Shown: positions 24,406 to 34,138 of the stretch, piece after piece
How the letters are laid out: each line of letters begins with the position of its first letter
Position numbering within the stretch: position 1 is the stretch's first letter
Assembly (NCBI RefSeq): GCF_024741135.1
Contig: NZ_JANSUY010000004.1
Coordinates: 248,001-312,000, forward strand
Origin: Aquiflexum gelatinilyticum
Lineage (GTDB): Bacteria; Bacteroidota; Bacteroidia; Cytophagales; Cyclobacteriaceae
Direction of reading: 5' to 3'
DNA: 64,000 nt
Notes under the pieces: model-generated
The model's input: the letters and a program-made list of their open reading frames with translations, nothing else
Told to the model about the DNA's origin: nothing
Database searches by the model: none
Program-made: the position numbers and the translations under genes

Positions 24406-27021
24406 TTAGACTACTTCGACATTTTCTACATTTTTGAAATAGACCTGATGGTCAGCATCCAAATCCACCAAGACAGCCGAGTCATTTTTAATATATCCTG
24501 AAAGAATCTGTTTGGATAGTTCATTCAAGATCAGTTTTTGGATAGTCCTCTTCAATGGCCTTGCACCAAAATTTGGATCAAAACCAACTTCTCCCAAATA
24601 ATCCAAAACTTCTTTGGTTGCCTCTATCTCAATATTGGACTCAGCCAAGCGTTTTTGGATCTCTCGCCATTGGATATCGACGATTTTTCGAATTACCTTT
24701 TTATTCAAAGGTTCAAACATGATCGTCTCGTCAATCCTGTTGAGGAATTCAGGCCTTACGGATTTTTTGAGCAAATCATAGACTTCTGATTTGGTTTTTT
24801 CCATAATCTCTTCTTTATTCCATTCTTCCATTTCGGCAAATCGCTCCTGAATCAGGTGTGACCCGATATTGGTGGTCAAGATGATAATCGTATTCTTGAA
24901 GTTGGCGATTCTACCTTTGTTGTCAGTCAATCGCCCATCATCCAATACCTGAAGCAGAATGTTGAAAACATCGGGATGGGCTTTTTCGATTTCGTCCAAA
25001 AGCACCACAGAATAAGGTTTTCTTCTCACGGCCTCAGTCAATTGCCCCCCTTCATCATACCCCACATATCCCGGAGGTGCTCCTACCAATCTACTTACGG
25101 AATGCCTTTCCTGATACTCAGACATGTCTATTCTCACCATGGCATTGTCGTCATTAAAGAGATATTCAGCCAGGGCTTTGGCCAATTCTGTCTTTCCGAC
25201 ACCCGTTGTACCCATGAAGATGAATGATCCAATTGGTCTTCTTGGATCTTGCAATCCTGCCCTGCTTCTCCTGACAGCATCCGACAAAGCAACGATGGCT
25301 TCCTGCTGTCCTGCCACTCTTTTTCCAAGCTCATCCTCCAAGTGAAGGAGTTTTTCTCTTTCACTTTGGATCATTTTGGAAAGCGGGATTCCCGTCCATT
25401 TGGAAACAACTGCTGCGATATCCTCATTGTCGACTTCTTCTTTCAATAACGGAGATCCTTGCTGCATTTCCTCCAGTTGGAATTTGAAACCTTCCAATCT
25501 TTTTTCAGACTCTACAATTTTTCCATACCTGATTTCTGCAACTTTACCGAAATCTCCTGCTCTTTCAGCCTGTTCGGCTTCAAGTTTGAGTTTGTCGATA
25601 TTTTCTTTTTCATTCCTGATGCCGACGATCACGGCTTTTTCACTTTCCCATTTTGCTTTGACATTCTGTCTTTTTTCAGAAAGTTCAGCGATTTCTTTAC
25701 TCAGGACAGTTTCTTTGTCCTTGTTGTTCTCTCTTCGGATGGCTTCCCTTTCGATTTCAAGCTGCATGATTCTCCTGTTGAGTTCATCCAATTCCTGTGG
25801 AAGTGAGTCAATTTCCATTCTCAGTTTTGCGGCAGCTTCATCCATCAAGTCAATTGCCTTGTCAGGAAGAAACCTGTCTGAGATATACCTTTGAGAAAGC
25901 TCCACGGCTGCAATAACCGCATCGTCTTTGATTCTGACACCATGATGGAGTTCATACTTGTCTTTGATTCCTCTCAAAATTGAGATCGCATCAGCGGCAT
26001 CCGGTTCATCGACCATGACAGCCTGAAATCTCCTTTCGAGGGCTTTATCTTTTTCAATATATTTTTGATACTCCTTTAAAGTGGTAGCACCGATGGCATG
26101 CAATTCGCCTCTTGCCAAAGCCGGTTTCAGTAAGTTGGCAGCATCCATCGCACCTTCTCCTCCTCCGCCCGCGCCTATCAAGGTGTGGATTTCATCGATA
26201 AACAGGATGATCTCACCTTCTGAGTCCGTCACTTCCTTGATGACCGCTTTTAATCTTTCCTCAAATTCACCTTTGTACTTGGCACCTGCCACAAGTAAAC
26301 CCATGTCAAGTGAAATCAAAGTTTTTGTTTTGAGGTTTTCGGGCACGTCTCCACTTACGATACGTTGGGCCAAGCCTTCCACAATGGCAGTTTTACCCAC
26401 ACCCGGCTCACCGAGGAGAATGGGGTTGTTTTTGGTCCTTCTTGCCAAAATCTGTAAAACTCGTCTGATCTCTTCATCCCGGCCAATAACAGGGTCAATC
26501 TTTCCTTTCTTTGCCAGTTCATTCAGGTTTTTAGAATATTTTTCCAGAGCCCTATACTTTGATTCTGCGTTTGGATCGGTCACTTTATTTCCTTTTCTAA
26601 GTTCTTTTATTGCTTCAATTAGCGGTTTTTCGGATAGACCATTTTCTTTTAGGACCTGGGCGGTCTTATCCGATCCTCCCAATATAGACAAAAGCAGGTG
26701 CTCAATGGCCACAAACTCATCCCCGAATGTCTTTAGAAAATCCTTTGCCTTAGACAAAACCTGGTTGGAGGCATTGGAAAGATAAGGCTGTTGCCCGCTT
26801 ACCTTTGGAAATGACTTGATAATGTCATCCGTTTTTTGAGCAATTAATCCTTTATTGACATTCAGCTTTTTAAACAAAAAATCAGTGACATTCTCATCTT
26901 CCGAGAATATTCCTTTAAGCATATGCGCTGGCTCAATCGCCTGTTGCTGTTCGGCTGAAGCCAGTTCAGCAGCCTTTTGGATGGCCTCCTGTGATTTTAT
27001 TGTGAATTGTTTAAAGTCCAT
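24406..27021 (-). CDS. clpB: ATP-dependent chaperone ClpB
   Basis: A disaggregase of 871 residues that works with DnaK to resolve protein aggregates. The N-terminal Clp_N repeats (1-145) are followed by NBD1 with Walker A GEPGVGKT (about 205), and a long middle coiled coil (about 400-540) rich in Glu/Lys/Arg (ClpB-specific). NBD2 has Walker A GTTGVGKT (about 607) and sensor/C-terminal parts with GARPLKRTIQK. The length matches the family. It is monocistronic with its own terminator. A -7 box lies about 80 bases upstream; no CIRCE element is visible. Confidence 0.97.
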   Translation of the reverse strand: MDFKQFTIKSQEAIQKAAELASAEQQQAIEPAHMLKGIFSEDENVTDFLFKKLNVNKGLIAQKTDDIIKSFPKVSGQQPYLSNASNQVLSKAKDFLKTFGDEFVAIEHLLLSILGGSDKTAQVLKENGLSEKPLIEAIKELRKGNKVTDPNAESKYRALEKYSKNLNELAKKGKIDPVIGRDEEIRRVLQILARRTKNNPILLGEPGVGKTAIVEGLAQRIVSGDVPENLKTKTLISLDMGLLVAGAKYKGEFEERLKAVIKEVTDSEGEIILFIDEIHTLIGAGGGGEGAMDAANLLKPALARGELHAIGATTLKEYQKYIEKDKALERRFQAVMVDEPDAADAISILRGIKDKYELHHGVRIKDDAVIAAVELSQRYISDRFLPDKAIDLMDEAAAKLRMEIDSLPQELDELNRRIMQLEIEREAIRRENNKDKETVLSKEIAELSEKRQNVKAKWESEKAVIVGIRNEKENIDKLKLEAEQAERAGDFGKVAEIRYGKIVESEKRLEGFKFQLEEMQQGSPLLKEEVDNEDIAAVVSKWTGIPLSKMIQSEREKLLHLEDELGKRVAGQQEAIVALSDAVRRSRAGLQDPRRPIGSFIFMGTTGVGKTELAKALAEYLFNDDNAMVRIDMSEYQERHSVSRLVGAPPGYVGYDEGGQLTEAVRRKPYSVVLLDEIEKAHPDVFNILLQVLDDGRLTDNKGRIANFKNTIIILTTNIGSHLIQERFAEMEEWNKEEIMEKTKSEVYDLLKKSVRPEFLNRIDETIMFEPLNKKVIRKIVDIQWREIQKRLAESNIEIEATKEVLDYLGEVGFDPNFGARPLKRTIQKLILNELSKQILSGYIKNDSAVLVDLDADHQVYFKNVENVEVV

Positions 27022-27101
27022 ATTATAGTTGGTTAGGTTGGTTAATTAGCTGATTATTTCTTGCATTTAGGTTACAATTGCCCATCAATCAAAATGTTAA
27101 C

Positions 27102-27109
27102 CAAAGGTA
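27102..27109 (-). promoter_or_regulatory. -7 box of clpB
   Basis: On the minus strand TACCTTTG, about 80 bases before the clpB ATG. No convincing -33 box is seen, which might reflect use of an alternative sigma factor. Confidence 0.45.
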
Positions 27110-27508
27110 AAAAAAGCCCGAAATCGGAAATTATGTCTTAAAATCTCTTGGAAAATTGCAAAAAATAGACTTTTTGACATATAAAGTTTCTTGAAAGAAG
27201 AATTAAGGGGAGGAATCACTTGAGAAGAAATGAATAAAGAATTTGGCACTAGTCAATTGTTAAAATATATTTATGTTTGATATTAAAACAACTAATACAT
27301 AAGAAATCAAAGCAAAATTAACAGTACTATTAAATTCATTTTACTTAAATTTTATAATCAAAAATTAAGTTGTACGGTAGGTTTATTTTAAAAATTTTAA
27401 TTTTACCTTATATTGTTTTTTTAAGATGGTAAAAGAATTATTTTTACTAAGTTTAATCTACAAAATCCCAATAGTTAAATTCCTTCTTCTTTTGAATTTT
27501 AGCGATTT
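27110..27508. other. AT-rich divergent intergenic region (clpB / hybrid kinase)
   Basis: About 400 bases with long A/T stretches and no ORF, hairpin or repeat tract. It should contain the promoter of the histidine kinase gene, but I see no exact TAnnTTTG near ATG 27509. Confidence 0.5.
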
Positions 27509-30500
27509 ATGAACCTCGAATTTTCTTATAATCCCTTTGCCACTCCGATATTTCTGACAAGTTTGCTATTTGTGACTTTGGCATTTTTTTCCTTCAGTAA
27601 AGACAACCAACACGGAGAACGATATTTTTCATTCTTCATGTTAAGTTGCTTTTTTTATTCTTTCTTTTACGGTATCGAGTTAATTTCCACTACCCCCGAA
27701 GGGATCAAGTTATTTTACATTCTTGAGTTTATCGGAGGCACATTTGTCACTCCCTTTTTATTTCTCTTTGTATTAAAATATACTGACCGCGCGAAGTTCA
27801 TCAGCAATAATTGGTTGGTTTTGATTTTTGGGATTTCAGCATTTTTTCTTTTAATGGTATTTACAAATGACTATCACAACCTTTTTTACAAGGAAATATC
27901 TGCCGCACATAATTCCTACTTTTTGTCAGTTTATTTGGATCGGGGTCTTTTGCATTGGATGTACGCCAGTTACAATTCGATACTAATCATATTCTCTAAC
28001 CTTCTGCTTTTCAGAATGCTTTTTTCAATTCCTGAAATTTACAGAGGCCAGGTGTTGATCATGCTTTTTGGAACTTTGATACCATGGATTGCTTATTTAT
28101 TTGTCGTTTTTGGTTTTTATCCTTTCGGCTTGGATCCTGTTCCTTTCTGTCTTGCCATCAGCGGGGTAACTTTATTTTGGGCGTTGTTTCAATACCAACT
28201 GTTCAGAGCCAATCCAATTGCCTTTAAAACTATCTTCGAAAACATCTCTGACGGAATTTTGATTTTGGACAGACTAGGTGATGTAGTAGCATTGAATTAT
28301 GCGGCTAGAAAATTTTTCTCAAAGCTAAGCCCTCAGAAAATCTACAAAAAAGACCAATTGATCTCAATTTCTTCAGATTTTGAGGGCCTGTTTACTGCCA
28401 ATTCCCCTAATTATAAAATTGAAATTGCTATTCCCGAAGAGAAGAAAATCTTTGAAGTTTACCTTAAAAATATTGAAAAAGATTCTTTTGATCTGGAAAC
28501 ACCCAATTTTCAATACTTATTCTTGAGGGATATTTCCGAGCAAAAATCAACAGAAGAACTGATTAAGGCTAATGAACTGACTTTACAGAATGTAAACAGC
28601 AACCTGATCAGGAATGAAAAAATGCTGACCTCGATTGCATTTGCAACGAAGGAACTACTCTCGAACCACGATTTTGCGACAGCGACCCAAAAAGCCATTA
28701 CTTTGCTAGGGGACGGGGCAGGAGTAGACAGGGCGTATCTTTTTGAGAACAGCCTCGATGAAAACGGAAACTTACTCAGTTCACAAAGATTTGAGTGGAG
28801 CGCTTTGGGAGTACCTGCAGAAATCGACAATCCTAACCTGCAGGGTCTTCCCATAGGTTTGTTTGGTGAAGGATCGCGGGTAATGGCTCAAAACAAACTG
28901 TACCAAGCCATAGTAGACCAAATGGAGACAGACCCTGAACTTAAAGAACTTCTTCAAAGTCAGGATATCAAATCCATTCTTTTGATTCCAATTTATGTGG
29001 AAGATTACTTTTGGGGATTTGTCGGATTCGATGATTGTACCAATGAAAGAAAATGGAGTGAAGCAGAAACAGCCTTATTAATAAGCTTTGCGGACAGTAT
29101 TTCCAATGCCATAGAGAGGAAAAACATGGAAAGAAACCTCGTACAATCTATGGAAGCGGCAAATGAGGCAAGTATTGCAAAATCAGAGTTCCTGGCAAAC
29201 ATGAGTCACGAAATCAGAACTCCGCTCAACGGAGTCATTGGCTTTTCGGATTTATTGATGAAAACCAATCTGGATGAAAACCAGAGGGGTTTCCTTCAAT
29301 CTATCTTACAGTCAGGCACATTGCTCTTGGACCTGATCAATGACATTCTTGATTTTTCAAAAATAGAAGCCGGCAAACTGGAATTGAGCCCAGAATGGGT
29401 CAATATTAAGGACTTGGTTTCAGATACCCTGAAAATCATTCAGCCGATCGCTACCGAAAAGAATCTGAAACTCAACCTGAATCTGGATGAAAAACTTCCC
29501 AAATCTGTTTTTGTAGATTCTACAAGGGTCAAACAAGTACTGATAAACCTGCTCAGTAATGCCGGAAAGTTTACCCATCAAGGTTACATAGAGTTGGGGG
29601 TTACCCTTGATGGTACCGAAACTGAGGATGGAGTCATGCCGATTGTCTTTTACGTGGAGGACACGGGAATCGGGATCTCAAAAGAAAAAGAACGGACAAT
29701 TTTTGAAGCATTCGCACAGGAAGATAATTCAACCACAAGAAAATACGGAGGTACAGGTTTGGGCCTTACCATTTGCAGCAAGTTGCTGGAATTGATGGAT
29801 AGTAAACTTGAACTTCAAACCAGCCTTGGTAAAGGAAGTAAATTCTATTTCAAGCTTGAACTTTCTGTCTCTGAAGAAACGGTACAACCAAAATTTGAAG
29901 AGAAAATGAATGGCAGTAGTATGCCTATCACTTCTAAAAAAGAAAAAGTATCTTCTTCTATCTTCAAAGTTTTGTTGGTAGATGACAATCCGGTCAATAT
30001 GCTATTGGCCAAAGCGATTGTAAAAAAACTCCTTCCTACCTCAGTTATCTTTGAGGCATACAATGGTCTGGAAGCTTTGGAAGAATATAAAAAAGAAAAA
30101 CCTGATCTGATTTTTATGGACATTCAAATGCCGGAAATGAGCGGCTATGAAGCTACAAAAGAAATCAGAAAGATTGAGACTGAGGTCAGGACTCCTATTG
30201 TTGCCTTGACTGCAGGTACAGTGAAAGGGGAATATCAAAGGTGTCTAGAGGCAGGCATGGACGATTACCTCAGCAAGCCTGTTTTGGTTTCAGATATTTC
30301 CGGAATGATTGAAAAACACCTCGGATCTGCTCCTAGCGCAACACAGGTTATCGCCTCGTCCAAATTTGAAGAATACAGATTATCTGATCCTGAATTTTTT
30401 AAAGAATTATTAGAGGTAAGCATTTCAAATATCGAAAAGCTTCAAAAAACCTTGATATCTAATCTGGAAGAAAACCACCTCCACGGGGTCAAGCAAACTG

Positions 30501-30682
30501 GGCACGCGCTCAAAGGAGTGGGATTGAACTTAGATTTCAAGGAACTGGTAGCTACTTCCTCGGCTGTGGAATTGTTGATCGATTTGGAGGAAGAAAGTAA
30601 ATCGGTGGTGACCACCACCATCATGGAAGTATCCAAAATCCTAGACAGTCTTAAATCTGAATGGGAATCTATCAAAGACTAA
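27509..30682 (+). CDS. Hybrid sensor histidine kinase (7TM-PAS-GAF-HisKA-HATPase-REC-HPt)
   Basis: A 1057-residue inner-membrane phosphorelay protein. The N-terminal 7TM sensor (about 1-235) is of the His_kinase_N type and is followed by a PAS-like domain (about 240-345, IFENISDGILILDRLGDVVALN). A GAF domain follows (about 370-545). HisKA has MSHEIRTPLNGV with phospho-acceptor His567, and HATPase has NLLSNAGKFT, EDTGIG and GGTGLGLTI. The REC domain (VLLVDDNPVN, acceptor Asp871 in FMDIQMPEMSG, Lys in LSKPV) is followed by a C-terminal HPt with His999 in GHALKGVG. All relay steps except the final output regulator are in one chain. No partner regulator is adjacent; target and ligand are unknown. 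Confidence 0.95.
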   Translation: MNLEFSYNPFATPIFLTSLLFVTLAFFSFSKDNQHGERYFSFFMLSCFFYSFFYGIELISTTPEGIKLFYILEFIGGTFVTPFLFLFVLKYTDRAKFISNNWLVLIFGISAFFLLMVFTNDYHNLFYKEISAAHNSYFLSVYLDRGLLHWMYASYNSILIIFSNLLLFRMLFSIPEIYRGQVLIMLFGTLIPWIAYLFVVFGFYPFGLDPVPFCLAISGVTLFWALFQYQLFRANPIAFKTIFENISDGILILDRLGDVVALNYAARKFFSKLSPQKIYKKDQLISISSDFEGLFTANSPNYKIEIAIPEEKKIFEVYLKNIEKDSFDLETPNFQYLFLRDISEQKSTEELIKANELTLQNVNSNLIRNEKMLTSIAFATKELLSNHDFATATQKAITLLGDGAGVDRAYLFENSLDENGNLLSSQRFEWSALGVPAEIDNPNLQGLPIGLFGEGSRVMAQNKLYQAIVDQMETDPELKELLQSQDIKSILLIPIYVEDYFWGFVGFDDCTNERKWSEAETALLISFADSISNAIERKNMERNLVQSMEAANEASIAKSEFLANMSHEIRTPLNGVIGFSDLLMKTNLDENQRGFLQSILQSGTLLLDLINDILDFSKIEAGKLELSPEWVNIKDLVSDTLKIIQPIATEKNLKLNLNLDEKLPKSVFVDSTRVKQVLINLLSNAGKFTHQGYIELGVTLDGTETEDGVMPIVFYVEDTGIGISKEKERTIFEAFAQEDNSTTRKYGGTGLGLTICSKLLELMDSKLELQTSLGKGSKFYFKLELSVSEETVQPKFEEKMNGSSMPITSKKEKVSSSIFKVLLVDDNPVNMLLAKAIVKKLLPTSVIFEAYNGLEALEEYKKEKPDLIFMDIQMPEMSGYEATKEIRKIETEVRTPIVALTAGTVKGEYQRCLEAGMDDYLSKPVLVSDISGMIEKHLGSAPSATQVIASSKFEEYRLSDPEFFKELLEVSISNIEKLQKTLISNLEENHLHGVKQTGHALKGVGLNLDFKELVATSSAVELLIDLEEESKSVVTTTIMEVSKILDSLKSEWESIKD

Positions 30683-30689
30683 AGGATTA

Positions 30690-30720
30690 TAAAAAAAAGT
30701 GAAGGATTATTCCTTCACTT
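30690..30720 (-). terminator. Terminator of the DUF4834 gene, overlapping its 3' end
   Basis: AAGTGAAGGA (30697-30706) pairs with TCCTTCACTT (30711-30720), and the loop contains the stop codon. On the minus strand eight T follow. The stem thus includes the last coding bases. Confidence 0.85.
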
Positions 30721-30964
30721 CCTCATAATCGATATAATCACCGCCTTTGATTTCCATTGACCTTTTTTGTTCGTATTCCTTTGGAATATGGTCCACATTT
30801 ACATTTGCTCCTGGCGGTTTTCTCCTCCTATCATCCTCCCGCTTTAGGTCATTGGCATGGTCTACAAACTGCTTGAGTTTACTTTTTACAAAGAACTGTA
30901 GCAACTTGGAGAAGATCCAGGAAAGGGCAATCGCTATAAGAAGAAATTTGAAAATAAATCCCAT
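30707..30964 (-). CDS. DUF4834 small membrane protein
   Basis: An 85-residue protein with one N-terminal membrane helix (GFIFKFLLIAIALSWIFSKLLQFFV), a basic cytoplasmic stretch (KLKQFVDHANDLKREDDRRRKPPG) and the conserved acidic end KGGDYIDYEEVKE that defines DUF4834. Function is unknown; the family is limited to Bacteroidota. It follows carB in the same direction, and the gap between them is entirely made of 7-bp repeats that can form a hairpin. Confidence 0.88.
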   Translation of the reverse strand: MGFIFKFLLIAIALSWIFSKLLQFFVKSKLKQFVDHANDLKREDDRRRKPPGANVNVDHIPKEYEQKRSMEIKGGDYIDYEEVKE

Positions 30965-30969
30965 TTTTT

Positions 30970-31036
30970 AGACTTTTAGATTTTAGAAGCGAGAATCGAG
31001 AAAAATCCCGGTTCTCGCTTCTCGGTTCTTGGCTCT
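30970..31036. repeat. 7-bp-period tract filling the carB/DUF4834 gap, polarity switches at centre
   Basis: On the plus strand: AGACTTTT (30970), then AGANNNN units at 30978, 30985, 30992 and 30999, then TCCCGGT at 31006 and TCTNNNN units at 31013, 31020, 31027 and 31034. AGAAGCGAGAA can pair with TTCTCGCTTCT, forming an 11-bp stem. The tract ends at the carB stop on one side and five bases from the DUF4834 ATG on the other. Confidence 0.88.
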
Positions 31037-33856
31037 TTATCTACTCAGGTAAAGGTTTCTCTCAGAATAAATCTTCAAGAAATAATCATCCATCAAATCG
31101 TCGATGAAGTATATCGCTTCACCGGTTGACTTCATTTCAGGACCCAATTCTTTGTTGACATTGGGGAATTTGTGGAAGGAGAAAATCGGTTCTTTGATAG
31201 CATAACCCTTTTTGACCGGATTGAATTCAAAGTCAGTTACTTTTTTCTCACCCAACATCACCTTTACGGCATAATTGACATAAGGTTCCTGATATGCCTT
31301 ACAGATAAAAGGAACTGTCCTTGAGGCCCTTGGATTGGCTTCGATGACGTAGACCTTGTCGTTTTTGATCGCAAATTGGATATTGATCAAACCGACTGTG
31401 CGGAGTGCCAAGGCAATTTTTTTGGTATAGGTTTCAATCTGTCGCATGACAAAATCTCCAAGATTGTATGGAGGCAGCACCGCATAAGAATCTCCCGAAT
31501 GAATTCCGGCAGGCTCTATATGTTGCATGATCCCAATGATATAGACATTCTCCCCATCACAAATGGCATCAGCTTCTGCTTCAATTGCATTCTCCAAGAA
31601 ATGGTCCAAAAGGATTTCATTGTTTGGAATATCTCTGAGCACTTTTACCACATGCTCTTCAAGCTCTTTTTCATTGATGACAATCTTCATTCCCTGACCT
31701 CCCAATACATAGGAAGGTCTCACCAAAAGCGGGAACCCGATGGTCTTACACAATTCCAAGGCTTCGTCAGTATTGTGGATAGTTCCGAATTCAGGATAGT
31801 GAACCTCATTTTCCTTCAGCAAGGTGGAAAATCTTCCCCTATCTTCTGCCAAATCCAATGCTTCGAAGCTTGTACCGATGATCTTGATTCCGTATTTATC
31901 CAACTTCTCTGCAAGCTTCAAAGCAGTCTGCCCACCCAACTGTACGATCACACCCAAGGGCTTTTCGTGCAGGATGATTTCATAGATATGTTCCCAAAAG
32001 ACCGGCTCAAAATACAGCTTGTCAGAGATATCAAAATCCGTGGAAACAGTTTCAGGGTTACAGTTGATCATGATGGTTTCGTAGCCGCATTCCTTGGCTG
32101 CCAACACACCATGGACACAGGAGTAATCAAACTCAATCCCCTGTCCTACCCTATTGGGGCCTGAACCTAAAACAACCACTTTCTTTTTGTTGGAAACCGG
32201 AGATTCATTTTCCTCCCCGAAGGTAGAATAGTAGTAAGGTGTCTGTGCATCAAATTCAGCGGCGCAGGTATCTACGAGTTTGTAAACCCGCTTGATGCCC
32301 ATTTCATCGTAGCGTTTGGTAAAGACTTCACTTTCCAAACAACCCAATAGATGAGCCAATTGACGGTCAGCATACCCTTTTTTCTTGGCTGTATCCATCA
32401 ATTCCCTAGGGATGGTATTGATATTGAATTTCTCTATCTGGTCTTCGACATGGATCAATTCCTCAATCTGTCTTAAGAACCACTTGTCTATTTTGGTAAG
32501 GTCGTGGATGGTTCTGAATGAAATGCCCAATTTGAAGGCATCGTAAATATGGAAAAGCCTGTCCCAACTTGGGTTGGCAAGACTATATAAAATCTTCTGT
32601 TGGTCACGGAGTTCTTTGCCATCGGCTCCCAATCCGTTTCTTTTGATTTCGAGTGATTGACATGCTTTTTGCAAAGCCTCCTGAAAATTGCGCCCTATGC
32701 CCATCACTTCTCCGACGGCTTTCATAGACAGTCCCAATCTCCTGTCCGAACCTTTGAATTTGTCAAAGTTCCATCTTGGGATTTTGACAATCACATAGTC
32801 AATCGCAGGCTCAAAAAACGCAGAGGTATTTCCAGTAATGGAATTCGTCAATTCATCAAGATTGTATCCAACTGCTAATTTTGCTGCTACTTTGGCAATT
32901 GGATATCCGGTGGCTTTGGAGGCTAATGCAGACGATCGGGAAACCCTAGGGTTGATTTCGATACCGATAATCTGGGTATTGTCAGGACTGACAGAGAACT
33001 GTACGTTACAGCCTCCGGCAAAATTCCCGATGCTGTTCATCATCGTGATGGCGTAATTCCTCATCCTTTGGTAAACCGTATCTGGTAAAGTCATCGCAGG
33101 TGCTACAGTGATGGAATCACCGGTATGCACGCCCATGGGATCGAAGTTTTCGATGGAACAGATGACAATCATGTTGCCGATATTGTCCCTCATGACTTCA
33201 AGTTCGTACTCCTTCCAGCCCATGATACTTTGCTCGATGAGCACCTCATGAACAGGTGAAGCCTGAAGTCCGGCGACAAGAGCTTTTTCAAAATCTTCTT
33301 CTTTTTCAACAAATGCACCGCCTGCACCACCGAGTGTATAAGAAGCCCGGATGATCAATGGAAACCCGATTTCTTGGGCGATTTCTTTTCCCTGAAGAAA
33401 AGAAGTAGCGGTATCTCCTTTGCAGACACCTACACCGATTTTTTCCATCAGTGCTTTGAATTTTTCTCTGTTCTCGGCTGTATCGATCGCATCGATATCC
33501 ACGCCGATCATCCTGACACCGTATTTTTTCCAAATGCCTGACTTGTCGCAATCAATGGCAAGGTTCAACGCTGTCTGTCCACCCATAGTCGGCAAAACAG
33601 AATCAATATCCGGATGCTCTTGCAGGATTTTGATGATGGATTTTTTGTCGAGAGGCAACAAATACACATTGTCTGCAGTCACCGGATCCGTCATGATCGT
33701 CGCAGGATTGGAATTGATCAAAGTGACTTTGATGCCTTCCTCCCTGAGTGACCTTGAAGCCTGCGAACCGGCATAATCAAATTCGCAAGCCTGACCGATG
33801 ACAATGGGGCCTGAACCGATGATGAGTGTGTGCTTGATGCTTGTTTCCTTAGGCAT
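31037..33856 (-). CDS. carB: Carbamoyl-phosphate synthase large subunit, without allosteric domain
   Basis: The large subunit makes carbamoyl phosphate from bicarbonate, ammonia and 2 ATP for pyrimidine and arginine synthesis. The 939-residue chain has two homologous ATP-grasp halves: half one starts HTLIIGSGPIVIGQACEFDYAGSQA, half two KKVVVLGSGPNRVGQGIEFDYSCVH (about 555). Both have the GGQTALNLA/GGQTALKLA loop. It stops right after the second half; the about 130-residue MGS-like regulatory domain of E. coli CarB (1073 residues) is absent, so classical UMP/ornithine control is not expected in this subunit. Short CarB is common in Bacteroidota. carA is not in the window. Confidence 0.96.
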   Translation of the reverse strand: MPKETSIKHTLIIGSGPIVIGQACEFDYAGSQASRSLREEGIKVTLINSNPATIMTDPVTADNVYLLPLDKKSIIKILQEHPDIDSVLPTMGGQTALNLAIDCDKSGIWKKYGVRMIGVDIDAIDTAENREKFKALMEKIGVGVCKGDTATSFLQGKEIAQEIGFPLIIRASYTLGGAGGAFVEKEEDFEKALVAGLQASPVHEVLIEQSIMGWKEYELEVMRDNIGNMIVICSIENFDPMGVHTGDSITVAPAMTLPDTVYQRMRNYAITMMNSIGNFAGGCNVQFSVSPDNTQIIGIEINPRVSRSSALASKATGYPIAKVAAKLAVGYNLDELTNSITGNTSAFFEPAIDYVIVKIPRWNFDKFKGSDRRLGLSMKAVGEVMGIGRNFQEALQKACQSLEIKRNGLGADGKELRDQQKILYSLANPSWDRLFHIYDAFKLGISFRTIHDLTKIDKWFLRQIEELIHVEDQIEKFNINTIPRELMDTAKKKGYADRQLAHLLGCLESEVFTKRYDEMGIKRVYKLVDTCAAEFDAQTPYYYSTFGEENESPVSNKKKVVVLGSGPNRVGQGIEFDYSCVHGVLAAKECGYETIMINCNPETVSTDFDISDKLYFEPVFWEHIYEIILHEKPLGVIVQLGGQTALKLAEKLDKYGIKIIGTSFEALDLAEDRGRFSTLLKENEVHYPEFGTIHNTDEALELCKTIGFPLLVRPSYVLGGQGMKIVINEKELEEHVVKVLRDIPNNEILLDHFLENAIEAEADAICDGENVYIIGIMQHIEPAGIHSGDSYAVLPPYNLGDFVMRQIETYTKKIALALRTVGLINIQFAIKNDKVYVIEANPRASRTVPFICKAYQEPYVNYAVKVMLGEKKVTDFEFNPVKKGYAIKEPIFSFHKFPNVNKELGPEMKSTGEAIYFIDDLMDDYFLKIYSERNLYLSR

Positions 33857-34138
33857 TCCAAAAGAGGTTTTAAGAGGTTTAATTACTTACGGCTAAATTG
33901 GTCCAAAATTAGGGAAATAATTTAAAGTAGCCCGACCATATCCAAAAAAAGGGCAGAAAGATTATGTGAATGGAGACGATTTGTAAATCGGAATATTTGG
34001 AACTATCTTTTGTTGGAGGAGAGGATTTCCCTATTGATTGGGATAGGCGATTTAATTCCAATTGCATCCCGATGGCTATCGCATAATATTTCAGCCCACT
34101 TCCGGGCTGTTGGTCAAAGAGCCAAAACCTGAAAAACT

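Noticed and set aside
26081-26785. Plus-strand ORF of 234 codons inside clpB
   Set aside because: Pure antisense of conserved ClpB NBD1 coding sequence.
31376-32164. Plus-strand ORF of 262 codons inside carB
   Set aside because: Antisense of conserved CarB coding sequence; no family features.
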